A program made the position numbers and the translations under genes. The notes under the pieces were generated by a model that searched no databases, was not told where the DNA came from, and saw nothing but the letters and a program-made list of their open reading frames with translations. A DNA stretch of 64,000 nt, from assembly GCF_023921805.1 (NCBI RefSeq), contig NZ_CP074197.1:1550001-1614000 (forward strand). The letters run 5' to 3'. The number at the start of each line of letters is the position of its first letter. Position 1 is the stretch's first letter. The DNA comes from Ruminococcus sp. FMBCY1 (GTDB taxonomy: Bacteria > Bacillota > Clostridia > Oscillospirales > Acutalibacteraceae). Positions 26,953 through 34,869 of this stretch are shown here, piece by piece.

Positions 26953-28644
26953 ATGGCAGACGAGATAAAAAACACAGAGGCTACCGAAACACCAAGCGGT
27001 AACTTTATTCATACATTTATTGAAGAGGATATTGCCGAGGGCGGCAGATTTGAGGGCAAAAAGGTACACACCCGTTTTCCTCCCGAGCCAAACGGCTACC
27101 TCCACATAGGTCACGCAAAGGCTATTTGCATTGACTTTGGCACAGCCGAGAAATTCGGCGGCATATGCAATCTTCGTATGGACGACACAAACCCTACAAA
27201 GGAAGATGTAGAGTATGTTGACGCTATCAAAGAGGACATCAAGTGGCTCGGCTTTGACTGGGAAGACCGTTTCTACTTTGCATCGGAATACTTTGACCAA
27301 ATGTACGATTACGCTGTTGAACTTATCAAAAAGGGACTTGCATATGTATGCGAACTCACACCCGAACAGATGAGAGAAAACAGAGGCGATACACAAACAC
27401 CGGCAAAGAGCCCGTATCGTGACAGACCAATTGAAGAAAGCCTTGACCTTTTTGCAAGAATGAAAGCAGGCGAATTTGAGGACGGCAAAATGACGCTCCG
27501 TGCAAAAATTGACCTTGCGTCAGGCAACTTTAATATGCGTGACCCTGTTATTTACAGAATTAACCGTCTTACTCACCACCGTACAGGCGACAAGTGGTGC
27601 ATCTACCCTATGTACGATTTTGCGCACCCGATTGAAGATGCTATCGAGGGTATTACACACAGCCTTTGCTCACTTGAGTTTGAAGCTCACCGTCCGCTTT
27701 ACGATTGGGTTATCAATAATATTTCCGTTCCTAACAAGCCTCGTCAGATTGAGTTTGCCCGTCTTGGCATTAACAACACAGTTATGTCAAAGCGTAAACT
27801 CCGTGAACTTGTTGAAAAGAATTATGTAAGCGGTTGGGATGACCCAAGAATGCCTACGCTCTGCGGACTTAGAAGAAGAGGTTATACCCCTAAGTCTATC
27901 CGTTCGTTTACGGAGCAGATCGGCGTATCAAAGGTAAATTCTATCGTTGAGTACGGTTTTCTTGAGCATTGCCTGCGTGACGATTTAAATGAGAACGCAA
28001 AGCGTGCAATGTGCGTACTCCACCCTATAAAGCTCGTTATCACAAACTATCCGGAGGGTAAGGTTGAGGAGTTTGAGGTTGAAGACAACCCGAACCGACC
28101 GGAGGACGGTACAAGAACGGTTACTTTCTCAAGAGAATGTTTTATTGAGGCAGACGACTTTATGGAAGAGCCGATTAAAAAGTACCAGCGCCTTTATCCG
28201 GGCAATGAAGTAAGACTTAAGTCAACTTACATTGTAAAATGCACAGGCTGCAAAAAGGACGAGGACGGCAATGTGGTAGAGGTTTATGCCGAGTATGACC
28301 CCGAAACCAGAGGCGGCAACACACCTGACGGCAGAAAAGTAAGAGGTACAATCCATTGGGTTGACGCAAACAACTGCGCAGATGCAGAGGTAAGACTTTA
28401 CGATAACCTCTTTACAGTACCCGATCCCGATACAGGCGACAGAAACTTCCTTGACTACCTCAATCCGAAGTCACTTGAAGTTCTTACAGGCTGTAAGGCA
28501 GAGAAAAACCTTGAAACCGCTGTTGCTCCGCAGAGCTTCCAGTTTATGAGAATAGGCTACTTCTGCGTAGACAATAAGGATTCTTCACCCGAACACCTTG
28601 TATTTAACCGTAGTGTGTCACTTAAAGACGGATTTAAAAAGTAA
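26953..28644 (+). CDS. glnS: Glutaminyl-tRNA synthetase
   Basis: This is a class I synthetase of 563 residues that charges tRNA-Gln directly. [16 protein letters not shown] carries the HIGH motif (residues 51-54), with [13 protein letters not shown] and the KMSKS-type [11 protein letters not shown] near residue 278. The C-terminal anticodon-binding barrels are present ([21 protein letters not shown]). Most Firmicutes lack GlnRS and use amidotransferase, so glnS here reflects the lineages that acquired it. An AGAGGG site precedes the ATG and a strong terminator follows. Confidence 0.97.
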   Translation: MADEIKNTEATETPSGNFIHTFIEEDIAEGGRFEGKKVHTRFPPEPNGYLHIGHAKAICIDFGTAEKFGGICNLRMDDTNPTKEDVEYVDAIKEDIKWLGFDWEDRFYFASEYFDQMYDYAVELIKKGLAYVCELTPEQMRENRGDTQTPAKSPYRDRPIEESLDLFARMKAGEFEDGKMTLRAKIDLASGNFNMRDPVIYRINRLTHHRTGDKWCIYPMYDFAHPIEDAIEGITHSLCSLEFEAHRPLYDWVINNISVPNKPRQIEFARLGINNTVMSKRKLRELVEKNYVSGWDDPRMPTLCGLRRRGYTPKSIRSFTEQIGVSKVNSIVEYGFLEHCLRDDLNENAKRAMCVLHPIKLVITNYPEGKVEEFEVEDNPNRPEDGTRTVTFSRECFIEADDFMEEPIKKYQRLYPGNEVRLKSTYIVKCTGCKKDEDGNVVEVYAEYDPETRGGNTPDGRKVRGTIHWVDANNCADAEVRLYDNLFTVPDPDTGDRNFLDYLNPKSLEVLTGCKAEKNLETAVAPQSFQFMRIGYFCVDNKDSSPEHLVFNRSVSLKDGFKK

Positions 28645-28665
28645 TTTTTAATAAGATTATATGAT

Positions 28666-28704
28666 AAAACACCCGATTACACTTTTTCCGTAATCGGGTG
28701 TTTT
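28666..28704. terminator. Terminator after glnS
   Basis: AAAACACCCGATTAC (28666-28680) pairs with GTAATCGGGTGTTTT (28690-28704), with A and T runs on both sides, so it can work in both directions. Confidence 0.92.
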
Positions 28705-28736
28705 GATTCGTTGAAGTTTAAAATTCGGTTTTATAA

Positions 28737-29075
28737 TAAAAATTCGGGAAATTATGGTTTAGCGGAGTGTCGGTCGGGCATTGAAATTTAGCTAACGCTA
28801 AATTATCCTCCAAAAAACAAAAAAGTTTACTCAATTTTTTCAAAAATTGCGGGTTTGGGCAGCGCCCATAAAATCTTCCGATACAACAATTTATCAGGCG
28901 CAAACAGCCACGCTGTTTGCGTGCTAAAACTAAGTTTGTTAAAACAGGCGACAGCCATTAAAAAATATATTTTATTAATGAAATAACGAATTTCTTTTCT
29001 TGTTGCTATCGCATTTTTAAAGGCTTTCGCCGTTGTGTTCAAGCCGCCAAACAGCAAACTGTTAGGCTATCTGAA
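28737..29075 (-). repeat. Multi-hairpin intergenic repeat, copy 2 (inverted)
   Basis: Read on the - strand it matches 18215-18560 nearly throughout. Shared parts are the ACGGCGAAnGCCTTTAAA region, AGGCTGTCGCCTGTTT-like segment, GCACGCAAACAGCGTGG, GGGCGCTGCCCAAACCCGC, CAATTTTTGAAAAAATTGAG, TTTAGCGTTAGCTAAATTT and ACTCCGCTAAACCATAAT. It fills the gap between the glnS terminator and the metG terminator. No ribosome binding sites are present. Confidence 0.7.
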
Positions 29076-29094
29076 AATTGCGTTAGCAAAAAGT

Positions 29095-29160
29095 ATTTGT
29101 GGGCTTTGCCCACACCCACGACCTTTGAAAAGGTCGACCAAACTTTTATAATTGCTTGGC
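29095..29160 (+). repeat. Third hairpin module, same architecture but different stem sequences
   Basis: GTGGG-CTTT-GCCCAC, then ACCCACGA, then GACCTTTGAAAAGGTC, then GACCAAACTTTTAT. This parallels GGGCGCTGCCC, AAACCCGCA, CAATTTTTGAAAAAATTG, GAGTAAACTTTTTT in copies 1 and 2. Stem sequences differ but pairing is kept, and it faces copy 2. Confidence 0.55.
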
Positions 29161-29220
29161 TAAACTGTGAGTTAAACCATAATTTGTTAATATTACCCCC
29201 AACATTAGAATATAAATGCA

Positions 29221-29257
29221 CAAAAATGCCCGACTACGGAAAATCCGTAATCGGGCA
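29221..29257 (-). terminator. metG terminator
   Basis: Arms at 29227-29240 and 29244-29257 (TGCCCGAYTACGGA type, one G-U pair). On the - strand they are followed by TTTTTG. Confidence 0.92.
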
Positions 29258-29278
29258 ACAATTTTAATTTAAAACAAA

Positions 29279-31225
29279 TCAGCTGATTTTTGAGCCGGGT
29301 TCCATATCGTCTACAAAGATTACCTTTATTTCTTCTCCGCAAGTTGCGGCAAGAATCATTCCGCAGCTTTCAACACCGCAGAGCTTTGCAGGCTTGAGGT
29401 TTGATACAAGAATAATCTTTCTTCCGATAAGGTCGTCAGGTGTATAGAATTTTGCGATACCCGAAGCAACGGTTCTCTCTTTTACACCGTCAAAAATTGT
29501 GAGTTTCAAAAGCTTTTTAGCCTTTTTAATCGGCTCGCAAGCCTTAATTTCGGCAACTCTGAGGTCAACCTTGCAGAAATCGTCAATACCGATTTGAGCA
29601 ACGCCCTCAATTTCTTCTTTGAGTTTCTCTGTCTTTTCGTCAACCTTTTCGTTATTCTTGATAATTGCGTTGAGTTCTTCGATTTCTTTCTCAACATCAA
29701 TTCTCGGGAACAGAGCCTCACCTTTCTTGACTGTCACATCAAGCGGAAGAACACCGAATTTATCGGCATTTTCGTAAGTAGCGCACTTCTCGCAAGCGCC
29801 AATCTGCTCAAGTGCCTTTGGCATTGTAGTCGGCATAAATGCAGAGAGAAGTGTGGCTGTGATTCTGATAGTTTCAAGCAAATTGTAAAGAACAGTTGCA
29901 AGTCTTGCTTTCTTTGTTTCGTCCTTTGCAATCACCCACGGTGCTGTTTCGTCAATGTACTTGTTAGCACGGGAAACTACCTTGAAAATCTCGGCGAGCG
30001 CATTGTTAAGCTGGGTTTTATCAATAAAGTCATCAACGCTCGACTTAAGTGCGGTAGCGGTTGCGATGAGGTCATCGTCAAATTCTCCGCCTTCACGCTC
30101 TGTAGGAAGTGTGCCACCAAAATATTTTTCAACCATTGCAACGGTTCTTGACACAAGGTTGCCAAAGCCGTTTGCAAGGTCGGAGTTAATACGGTTTATC
30201 ATAATTTCGTTAGAGAACGAGCTGTCTGCGCCGAGTGCCATTTCACGAAGAATGTGATAACGGATAGCGTCTGCGCCGTATCTCTTGCCAAGTACAAACG
30301 GGTCTACAACATTGCCGAGTGATTTACTCATCTTCTGACCGTTAAAAGTAATCCAACCGTGAACCGCAAGGTGCTTTGGAAGCGGCAAATCGAGAGCCAT
30401 AAGCATTGCAGGCCAAATGATAGCGTGGAAACGCATAATATCCTTTGCAACCATATGCACATCGGCAGGCCAGAATTTATCAAAATCATTATAAGCGTCG
30501 TTATAAAAGCCAAGCGCAGAAATATAGTTTGAAAGTGCGTCAATCCACACATATATAACATGCTTATCGTCAAAAGTTACAGGAATACCCCACTTAAAAG
30601 AAGTTCTCGACACACAAAGGTCCTCAAGGCCCGGCTTGATAAAGTTGTTTACAAGCTCTGTCGCACGGGTTTTCGGCTGTAAATAGTCGGTTTCCGTAAG
30701 TAATTTTTCAATTCTGTCGGCAAAAGGTGCCATTTTGAAGAAATAAGCCTCTTCCTTAGCCTCTGTAACCTCTCTGCCGCAATCCGGACATTTGCCGTCA
30801 ACAAGCTGGCTTTCTGTCCAGAAGCTCTCACAAGGAGTGCAGTATTTACCCGAATACTCGCCCTTATAAATGTATCCCTTATCGTAAAGTTCTTTAAAAA
30901 TCTTCTGAACAGTCTTGATGTGGTAATCATCGGTGGTTCTTATATATCTGTCATAGTCAACATTCATAAAGTTCCAAAGGCTCTTGAAGGTTTTTACTAC
31001 TTCGTCAACATATTCCTTGGGAGTCACACCCTTTTCGGCAGCTTTCTGCTCAATTTTAAGACCATGCTCGTCAGTACCCGTAAGAAACATTACATCATAG
31101 CCCTGCATTCGTCTGTAACGAGCGATAGAGTCGCAAGCAACAGTTGTATAGCAATGTCCGATATGCGGATTGCCTGACGGATAGTAAATCGGTGTCGTGA
31201 TGTAATACGGTTTTTTCTGACACAT
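29279..31225 (-). CDS. metG: Methionyl-tRNA synthetase with C-terminal tRNA-binding domain
   Basis: This class I synthetase of 648 residues charges both methionine tRNAs. The HIGH motif is in YYPSGNPHIGHCYTT (residues 21-24). A four-cysteine zinc knuckle (CTPCESFWTESQ, DGKCPDCGREV) lies near residue 135, and KMSKS is in FNGQKMSKSLGN near 300. The last ~110 residues are an EMAP/Trbp111-like tRNA-binding and dimerisation domain (DFCKVDLRVAEIKACEPIKKA). An upstream in-frame ATG at 31249 is less likely, since GGGAGGAA lies just before the ATG at 31225. The initiator tRNA gene lies next to it, divergently transcribed. Confidence 0.97.
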   Translation of the reverse strand: MCQKKPYYITTPIYYPSGNPHIGHCYTTVACDSIARYRRMQGYDVMFLTGTDEHGLKIEQKAAEKGVTPKEYVDEVVKTFKSLWNFMNVDYDRYIRTTDDYHIKTVQKIFKELYDKGYIYKGEYSGKYCTPCESFWTESQLVDGKCPDCGREVTEAKEEAYFFKMAPFADRIEKLLTETDYLQPKTRATELVNNFIKPGLEDLCVSRTSFKWGIPVTFDDKHVIYVWIDALSNYISALGFYNDAYNDFDKFWPADVHMVAKDIMRFHAIIWPAMLMALDLPLPKHLAVHGWITFNGQKMSKSLGNVVDPFVLGKRYGADAIRYHILREMALGADSSFSNEIMINRINSDLANGFGNLVSRTVAMVEKYFGGTLPTEREGGEFDDDLIATATALKSSVDDFIDKTQLNNALAEIFKVVSRANKYIDETAPWVIAKDETKKARLATVLYNLLETIRITATLLSAFMPTTMPKALEQIGACEKCATYENADKFGVLPLDVTVKKGEALFPRIDVEKEIEELNAIIKNNEKVDEKTEKLKEEIEGVAQIGIDDFCKVDLRVAEIKACEPIKKAKKLLKLTIFDGVKERTVASGIAKFYTPDDLIGRKIILVSNLKPAKLCGVESCGMILAATCGEEIKVIFVDDMEPGSKIS

Positions 31226-31264
31226 AAAAAATTCCTCCCTTTTCAGCAAATGAGCTGTATTTTT

Positions 31265-31293
31265 ATTATACCAATATCATACAAAAAATGCAA
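31265..31293 (-). promoter_or_regulatory. metG promoter
   Basis: On the - strand TTGCAT (31288-31293) and TATAAT (31265-31270) are 17 bases apart. The short leader has no visible T-box. Confidence 0.75.
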
Positions 31294-31405
31294 TAATCAA
31301 AGTAAAACTAAACAACAAAAAGCCCGAATAATATTGCCGATATTACAAAACATTTACGGCTTGCAAATATATTTTTGATTTTTTAAAAATATATTATAAA
31401 AAGGC

Positions 31406-31434
31406 TTGACAAATTTGATAACAAGGTGTATTAT
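31406..31434 (+). promoter_or_regulatory. Initiator tRNA promoter
   Basis: Consensus TTGACA (31406-31411), 17-base spacer, TATTAT (31429-31434), about 32 bases before the tRNA. Confidence 0.8.
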
Positions 31435-31466
31435 AATATAGCTGTAAAGATACAGGCAATAAATAT

Positions 31467-31543
<77 letters not shown>

Positions 31544-31551
31544 AATTGAGT

Positions 31552-31593
31552 AAAGTGATTTAAATAGCCGCAAAGCTACTTAAATCACTTTGC
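31552..31593 (+). terminator. Hairpin behind the initiator tRNA
   Basis: AAAGTGATTTAA (31552-31563) pairs with TTAAATCACTTT (31580-31591). The 3' T-run is short. It may end the tRNA transcript. If the tRNA 3' end is the attachment site, this hairpin belongs to the element. Confidence 0.65.
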
Positions 31594-31713
31594 TATATCC
31601 ATATTATCAGTGCGATGGACTTGTTTACCTAAGATGTACTACAGATGTTTTTTATGCTACCAATCTGATAATTATAATATTTTCATCTTATTATAATTAT
31701 TAGGGGGAATACT

Positions 31714-32028
31714 ATGTATCAAAAACTCGAACACAAGAGGCAGTTACTGATTGAACAATCTCTTAATGATAGAGGAAATATGTATAAATATTTAAAAGGT
31801 TTATATAACCTCTATCTAAAGAAATCCCAAGAGCAAGGCAGAAACTATGCGGTTGGGGTAAAGCTAAAAGAAGAACAAAAAGTATTGACCGACTGTGATA
31901 AAGCTGCATATAATCATTATACGATAATTCCATATTACCGTGGTCTGTTAAAAGATTTAGGTTATATTTCTGTTAAAAAAGTTGATAACGAGTGGAGAAT
32001 TTATATCTTGAAAGAATTAGATTTTTAA
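31714..32028 (+). CDS. Hypothetical 104-residue protein
   Basis: A charged, soluble protein starting MYQKLEHKRQLLIEQSLNDR, with no recognised family. A helix-rich N-terminal half and a YRGLLKDLGYISVKKVDNEWRI C-terminus, which resembles a winged-helix wing, suggest but do not prove DNA binding. TAGGGGGAA just upstream is a strong ribosome binding site. It is one of few + strand genes in the element-like region and converges on the next gene with a 4-base overlap. Confidence 0.65.
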   Translation: MYQKLEHKRQLLIEQSLNDRGNMYKYLKGLYNLYLKKSQEQGRNYAVGVKLKEEQKVLTDCDKAAYNHYTIIPYYRGLLKDLGYISVKKVDNEWRIYILKELDF

Positions 32029-32333
32029 TCTTTTTTATATAACTCTCTTAACATTTCAGTAAACGATTCTTCAACTTTTAAAGTACAGCTTTCGGTAAAT
32101 TCTTCGATATTGTATTCATACGAAAGAATAAATATTAGAAGTCCTTCTCTGACAATGTTGATAGTGCCGTAGACTGTACCTAAAAAATCTTCGTTTTCGT
32201 TGATTTTCTTATAGCCGTTTATACTGCATTGTGTTTCCTGATATTCAGGAGTACAAATATTGATGTTTAATAGTTTGGTTATCTCTTGAGGTACTACTAT
32301 ATCAAAGTAGCGTCCCGGTGGTGTGATAATCAT
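32025..32333 (-). CDS. Hypothetical 102-residue protein
   Basis: The protein starts MIITPPGRYFDIVVPQEI and contains predicted beta strands and an acidic C-terminal helix. No family is recognised. AAAGGATG lies before the ATG. Its 3' end overlaps the 3' end of the convergent gene. It is isolated from the large - strand operon, so function is unknown. Confidence 0.6.
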   Translation of the reverse strand: MIITPPGRYFDIVVPQEITKLLNINICTPEYQETQCSINGYKKINENEDFLGTVYGTINIVREGLLIFILSYEYNIEEFTESCTLKVEESFTEMLRELYKKD

Positions 32334-32732
32334 ATTTATTCATCCTTTCTTTTTGTAAATTAATTAGAACAGAAAACATCAAACATCTTTCCTTTGGTCT
32401 TAGATTATGCTAATCACTTAGTAATCGTGTGTGGCTCACGCAATGCTGCGATTTATGAGTTTTGCATACTATATGTTGTAAGCGGACAAATTGTCCGGTT
32501 ATGAACATACGGTATTTGCACAGCCAAGTATTGAACAGGGAATATTATCTCCCTTTCACCCTTTTATTTAACATTGTTCTAGGCAACATTGTAGCAATAA
32601 TGGTACTGACAATATTGGCTCGCTTCTCGCAAGAATGTTTCGCAACATTCAAAAGTGCATATGGTCACGGCGTAACTCTGAGAACAATAGGTGTACTGAT
32701 GTTCGAAGTTTTGATTTATTTAGTTTTGAGTA
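32334..32732. other. Gene-poor gap near the left end of the element
   Basis: No convincing gene. A + frame at 32462-32782 lacks a ribosome binding site and reads through repetitive GCAACATT-type words. The stretch contains one full copy of the palindrome CGGACAAATTGTCCG at 32483-32497. Confidence 0.5.
32483..32497. repeat. Dispersed palindrome, copy 1
   Basis: CGGACAAATTGTCCG, perfect 7-1-7. The same word recurs at 44224, 48713 and 54288, and with one end mismatch at 36783. Confidence 0.8.
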
Positions 32733-32778
32733 TAAAAAAGACCTGCGTCCGACCGTTGTCAGAGCAGGCAAGTAAAAG

Positions 32779-32807
32779 TTGACAGTTTGCTTATTTTGTG
32801 TTATAAT
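32779..32807 (+). promoter_or_regulatory. Consensus promoter facing right
   Basis: TTGACA (32779-32784), 17 bases, TATAAT (32802-32807). It is a perfect match to the housekeeping consensus. Confidence 0.85.
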
Positions 32808-32813
32808 ACACTA

Positions 32814-32915
32814 TAAATAAGCCATAACGCCACTGAGTACTTCCAATACTCTGTTAGCGGGACACCAAGATATTTGCAGATATTTTGGTGTCTATGGACT
32901 TTTATGTCCTTTTTA
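32814..32915 (+). ncRNA. Candidate small RNA, + strand (about 100 nt)
   Basis: It lies just after a perfect promoter. It contains GAGTA-CTTCCAA-TACTC within a longer imperfect stem, then a GACACCAA/TTGGTGTC stem, and ends with GGAC-TTTTAT-GTCC and TTTTT, a terminator. It has no ORF. It is fully complementary to the - strand RNA. Confidence 0.6.
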
Positions 32916-32923
32916 CAAGATTC

Positions 32924-32952
32924 ATTATACCATATATTTCCTGTAATGTCAA
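32924..32952 (-). promoter_or_regulatory. Consensus promoter facing left
   Basis: On the - strand TTGACA (32947-32952), 17 bases, TATAAT (32924-32929). It faces the promoter at 32779 across about 115 bp. Confidence 0.85.
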
Positions 32953-33020
32953 TGTTTAAAGTATATTTTATTATAGTATTTTTGTATGAGTAAACAGTTT
33001 TGTTTACTTTTTGCTTTTTA

Positions 33021-33059
33021 GAGAAAAAAAGGCTTCACCTGTTTTAGGTGAAGCCTTTT
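33021..33059 (-). terminator. Terminator of the lipoprotein gene
   Basis: AAAAGGCTTCACCT (33027-33040) pairs with AGGTGAAGCCTTTT (33046-33059), with T's behind it on the - strand. Confidence 0.9.
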
Positions 33060-33073
33060 CTGTTTATATTACC

Positions 33074-33736
33074 TTATGTTGAAGGGTAAACTTTTGTATC
33101 TAATACTTCTCCTTCGCTATTCTTTACTATATATGTACAGGTTATAATTTCGCTGCCATCATTTTTCTTTAGTAGTGCTTGATAATATACACTCTCATAA
33201 TTGATTTCTTGGTTATGCGAATAATCTTTATACGGTAAAGTAAACACCTGAGCACGATTTTGGTCATCGTCAGAACTGTGCTCAGGCTCAGTTTCTTCAG
33301 GAACTTGATACTCAATAATTTCCGAAAAATCATCGTTGTACTCTATTCTATCTATATACATACCGGCTTGTTCACGCTCTATAAGCTTACACAACTTATT
33401 CTTTTGGTGTTCCAACAACTGGTCATACTTGTCTTTTTCGACTGTAATAATCATACCTCCGGTTGACACTTTTTCTTTGCTTATTATGCCACACTCACTA
33501 TCTTCGTTAGTAAGGATTAAGTCACTATCTGTAGGTAACCCTCCTGCCGGAAAGCACGAATACGGCAAATGAATTTTATACTCTGTTGCTTCTGTTGGTG
33601 CTTCCGTTGGAGCAGCTGTTGTAGCAACAGCTTGAGTTGCTGCATCGATTGAAGATGGTACGGTATTTGTTCCACTGCAAGCTGTCAGTGAAACAGCAAA
33701 AATTGCTAAGATACATAATGCTAAACATTTTTTCAT
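33074..33736 (-). CDS. Secreted lipoprotein, unknown function
   Basis: The 220-residue product has a lipoprotein signal peptide, MKKCLALCILAIFAVSLTAC, in which the last cysteine is the lipidation site. A Thr/Ala/Pro-rich linker (TTAAPTEAPTEATEY) and a mostly beta-strand, acidic domain follow. The ATG at 33736 is chosen because GAGGAGAA precedes it and because the frame upstream to 33841 spoils the signal peptide. No domain is recognised. As a surface lipoprotein on a conjugative element it might act in exclusion or mating contact, but that is only a guess. Confidence 0.75.
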   Translation of the reverse strand: MKKCLALCILAIFAVSLTACSGTNTVPSSIDAATQAVATTAAPTEAPTEATEYKIHLPYSCFPAGGLPTDSDLILTNEDSECGIISKEKVSTGGMIITVEKDKYDQLLEHQKNKLCKLIEREQAGMYIDRIEYNDDFSEIIEYQVPEETEPEHSSDDDQNRAQVFTLPYKDYSHNQEINYESVYYQALLKKNDGSEIITCTYIVKNSEGEVLDTKVYPST

Positions 33737-33880
33737 TTGACAATATTCTCCTCTATAAACTAATATTAAATTAAGATTAGCATAATTATAAACCATTGTC
33801 AAGCAAGATATAACAATTTGTGAAAAAATCGCAACAAGCAATTTTGTTTGTTGCGATTTTTCTGTAAACTTAGGTTAATA

Positions 33881-34657
33881 TTATTTTTGTTTAATTATTT
33901 TAGCTCCAGCAGGGGGCTCATAGTTAGCTTCGTAATTAGTATCGCCTTGTACATATATTGAAAAGTGTCCGATAGTAGGAGCATTCATATAATCTGATTC
34001 ATTTAATACTTGGTTAGCTTGCGTTTGGTCCAATATCGGGGTAACTTGATGCTTTAATACAGTGTTAAAGTTTGACCATTTCATAGTGCAGAGATTGTTT
34101 ATATAATGTATGTATTCGGTATCATATTCATTTGAGTACTTTTTGTTACTAAAAAAAACGAAATGGGGGATCGTAACATTGAAATGTTTTTTCCCAAAAA
34201 CTTCAGAATTGCGACACTCAACAACCCCGGCATATTCCATATTTTTAGCTTCTTCTGGATTTAGCACTATCCAATCTTTAGGACAAATCAATACACCGTT
34301 TTTAATGTCATATTTTTTGTACTCTTTTTTTTCATCTTCTTTAACTATAATGTCTTTGCCTTCGTTTAAAAAGTTTGCTATGTTACAATAGGCGTTATAA
34401 CTTTCAATCAAACTTTTTTTATAGAATTCTTCGTGTGGAGATAATAATCGTATTTCCTGTTCAATACTCGAGATTCTCGACTTTATAAAATCAAGAAGTT
34501 CTGCTTTTACTCTATCAGGAATATTGAGAAAAGTATCCATTGTATGATTGATTATCTTACCCAAAGAAGTCGGTTTATCCAACTTTATTCTATCAAGTAA
34601 TGCTTTGTTTTCTTCGCTAAGGTTAATAGTTGATTTATAAGTTATTTTAGAATTCAT
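33881..34657 (-). CDS. Hypothetical protein with RHH-like N-terminus, probably self-regulated
   Basis: This 258-residue protein begins MNSKITYKSTINLSEENKAL, a short strand followed by helices (LGKIINHTMDTFLNI), which is compatible with a ribbon-helix-helix DNA-binding domain. The remaining part is of unknown fold (PKDWIVLNPEEAKNMEYAGV, GHFSIYVQGDTNYEANYEPP). The start at 34657 has a perfect AAGGAGG; an upstream in-frame start at 34690 does not. The promoter carries two 21-bp direct repeats that would suit binding by its own product. It is a single gene, separated from the main operon. Confidence 0.6.
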   Translation of the reverse strand: MNSKITYKSTINLSEENKALLDRIKLDKPTSLGKIINHTMDTFLNIPDRVKAELLDFIKSRISSIEQEIRLLSPHEEFYKKSLIESYNAYCNIANFLNEGKDIIVKEDEKKEYKKYDIKNGVLICPKDWIVLNPEEAKNMEYAGVVECRNSEVFGKKHFNVTIPHFVFFSNKKYSNEYDTEYIHYINNLCTMKWSNFNTVLKHQVTPILDQTQANQVLNESDYMNAPTIGHFSIYVQGDTNYEANYEPPAGAKIIKQK

Positions 34658-34680
34658 ATATATACCTCCTTGTTGCTTTA

Positions 34681-34709
34681 ATAATAGCATACATTAATAT
34701 TCTTGTCAA
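34681..34709 (-). promoter_or_regulatory. Promoter of the RHH-like gene
   Basis: On the - strand TTGACA (34704-34709), 17 bases, TATTAT (34681-34686). Confidence 0.8.
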
Positions 34710-34748
34710 TACCATATTTTTATTTTTTAGCATATATAAATATTCTTG
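34685..34748. promoter_or_regulatory. Pair of 21-bp direct repeats (candidate operators)
   Basis: TAGCATACATTAATATTCTT + G (34685-34705) and TAGCATATATAAATATTCTT + G (34728-34748) agree at 19 of 21 positions. Their starts are 43 bp apart, about four helical turns. The first overlaps the promoter core. Confidence 0.65.
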
Positions 34749-34869
34749 CAAAAATATTAAGAGCATATTTTAATATTGCCTAATATGAAATGCTTACGGT
34801 ATGTATGCAATTCATTCGCTTTTTAGAGAAGAATAAAAAAGTATATAATTAATAATAAATACAAAAAAC

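Larger units (their letters stand above)
32733..32917 (-). ncRNA. Candidate antisense RNA, - strand (about 185 nt)
   Basis: It starts downstream of a consensus promoter (32924-32952). It ends at a strong hairpin (32740-32769, CCTGC/GCAGG arms with an inner TCTGAC/GTCGGA stem) followed on the - strand by TTTTTT. It covers the whole + strand RNA opposite. No ORF with a ribosome binding site is seen in it. Confidence 0.55.

Noticed and set aside
32483..32497. CGGACAAATTGTCCG as a LexA box
   Set aside because: The Gram-positive LexA site is CGAAC-N4-GTTCG type. Half sites and spacing differ, and two copies are inside genes.
32462..32782. + strand 106-codon frame with hydrophobic stretches
   Set aside because: No SD, runs through the dispersed palindrome and low-complexity words, and ends within a promoter. 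Treated as non-coding.
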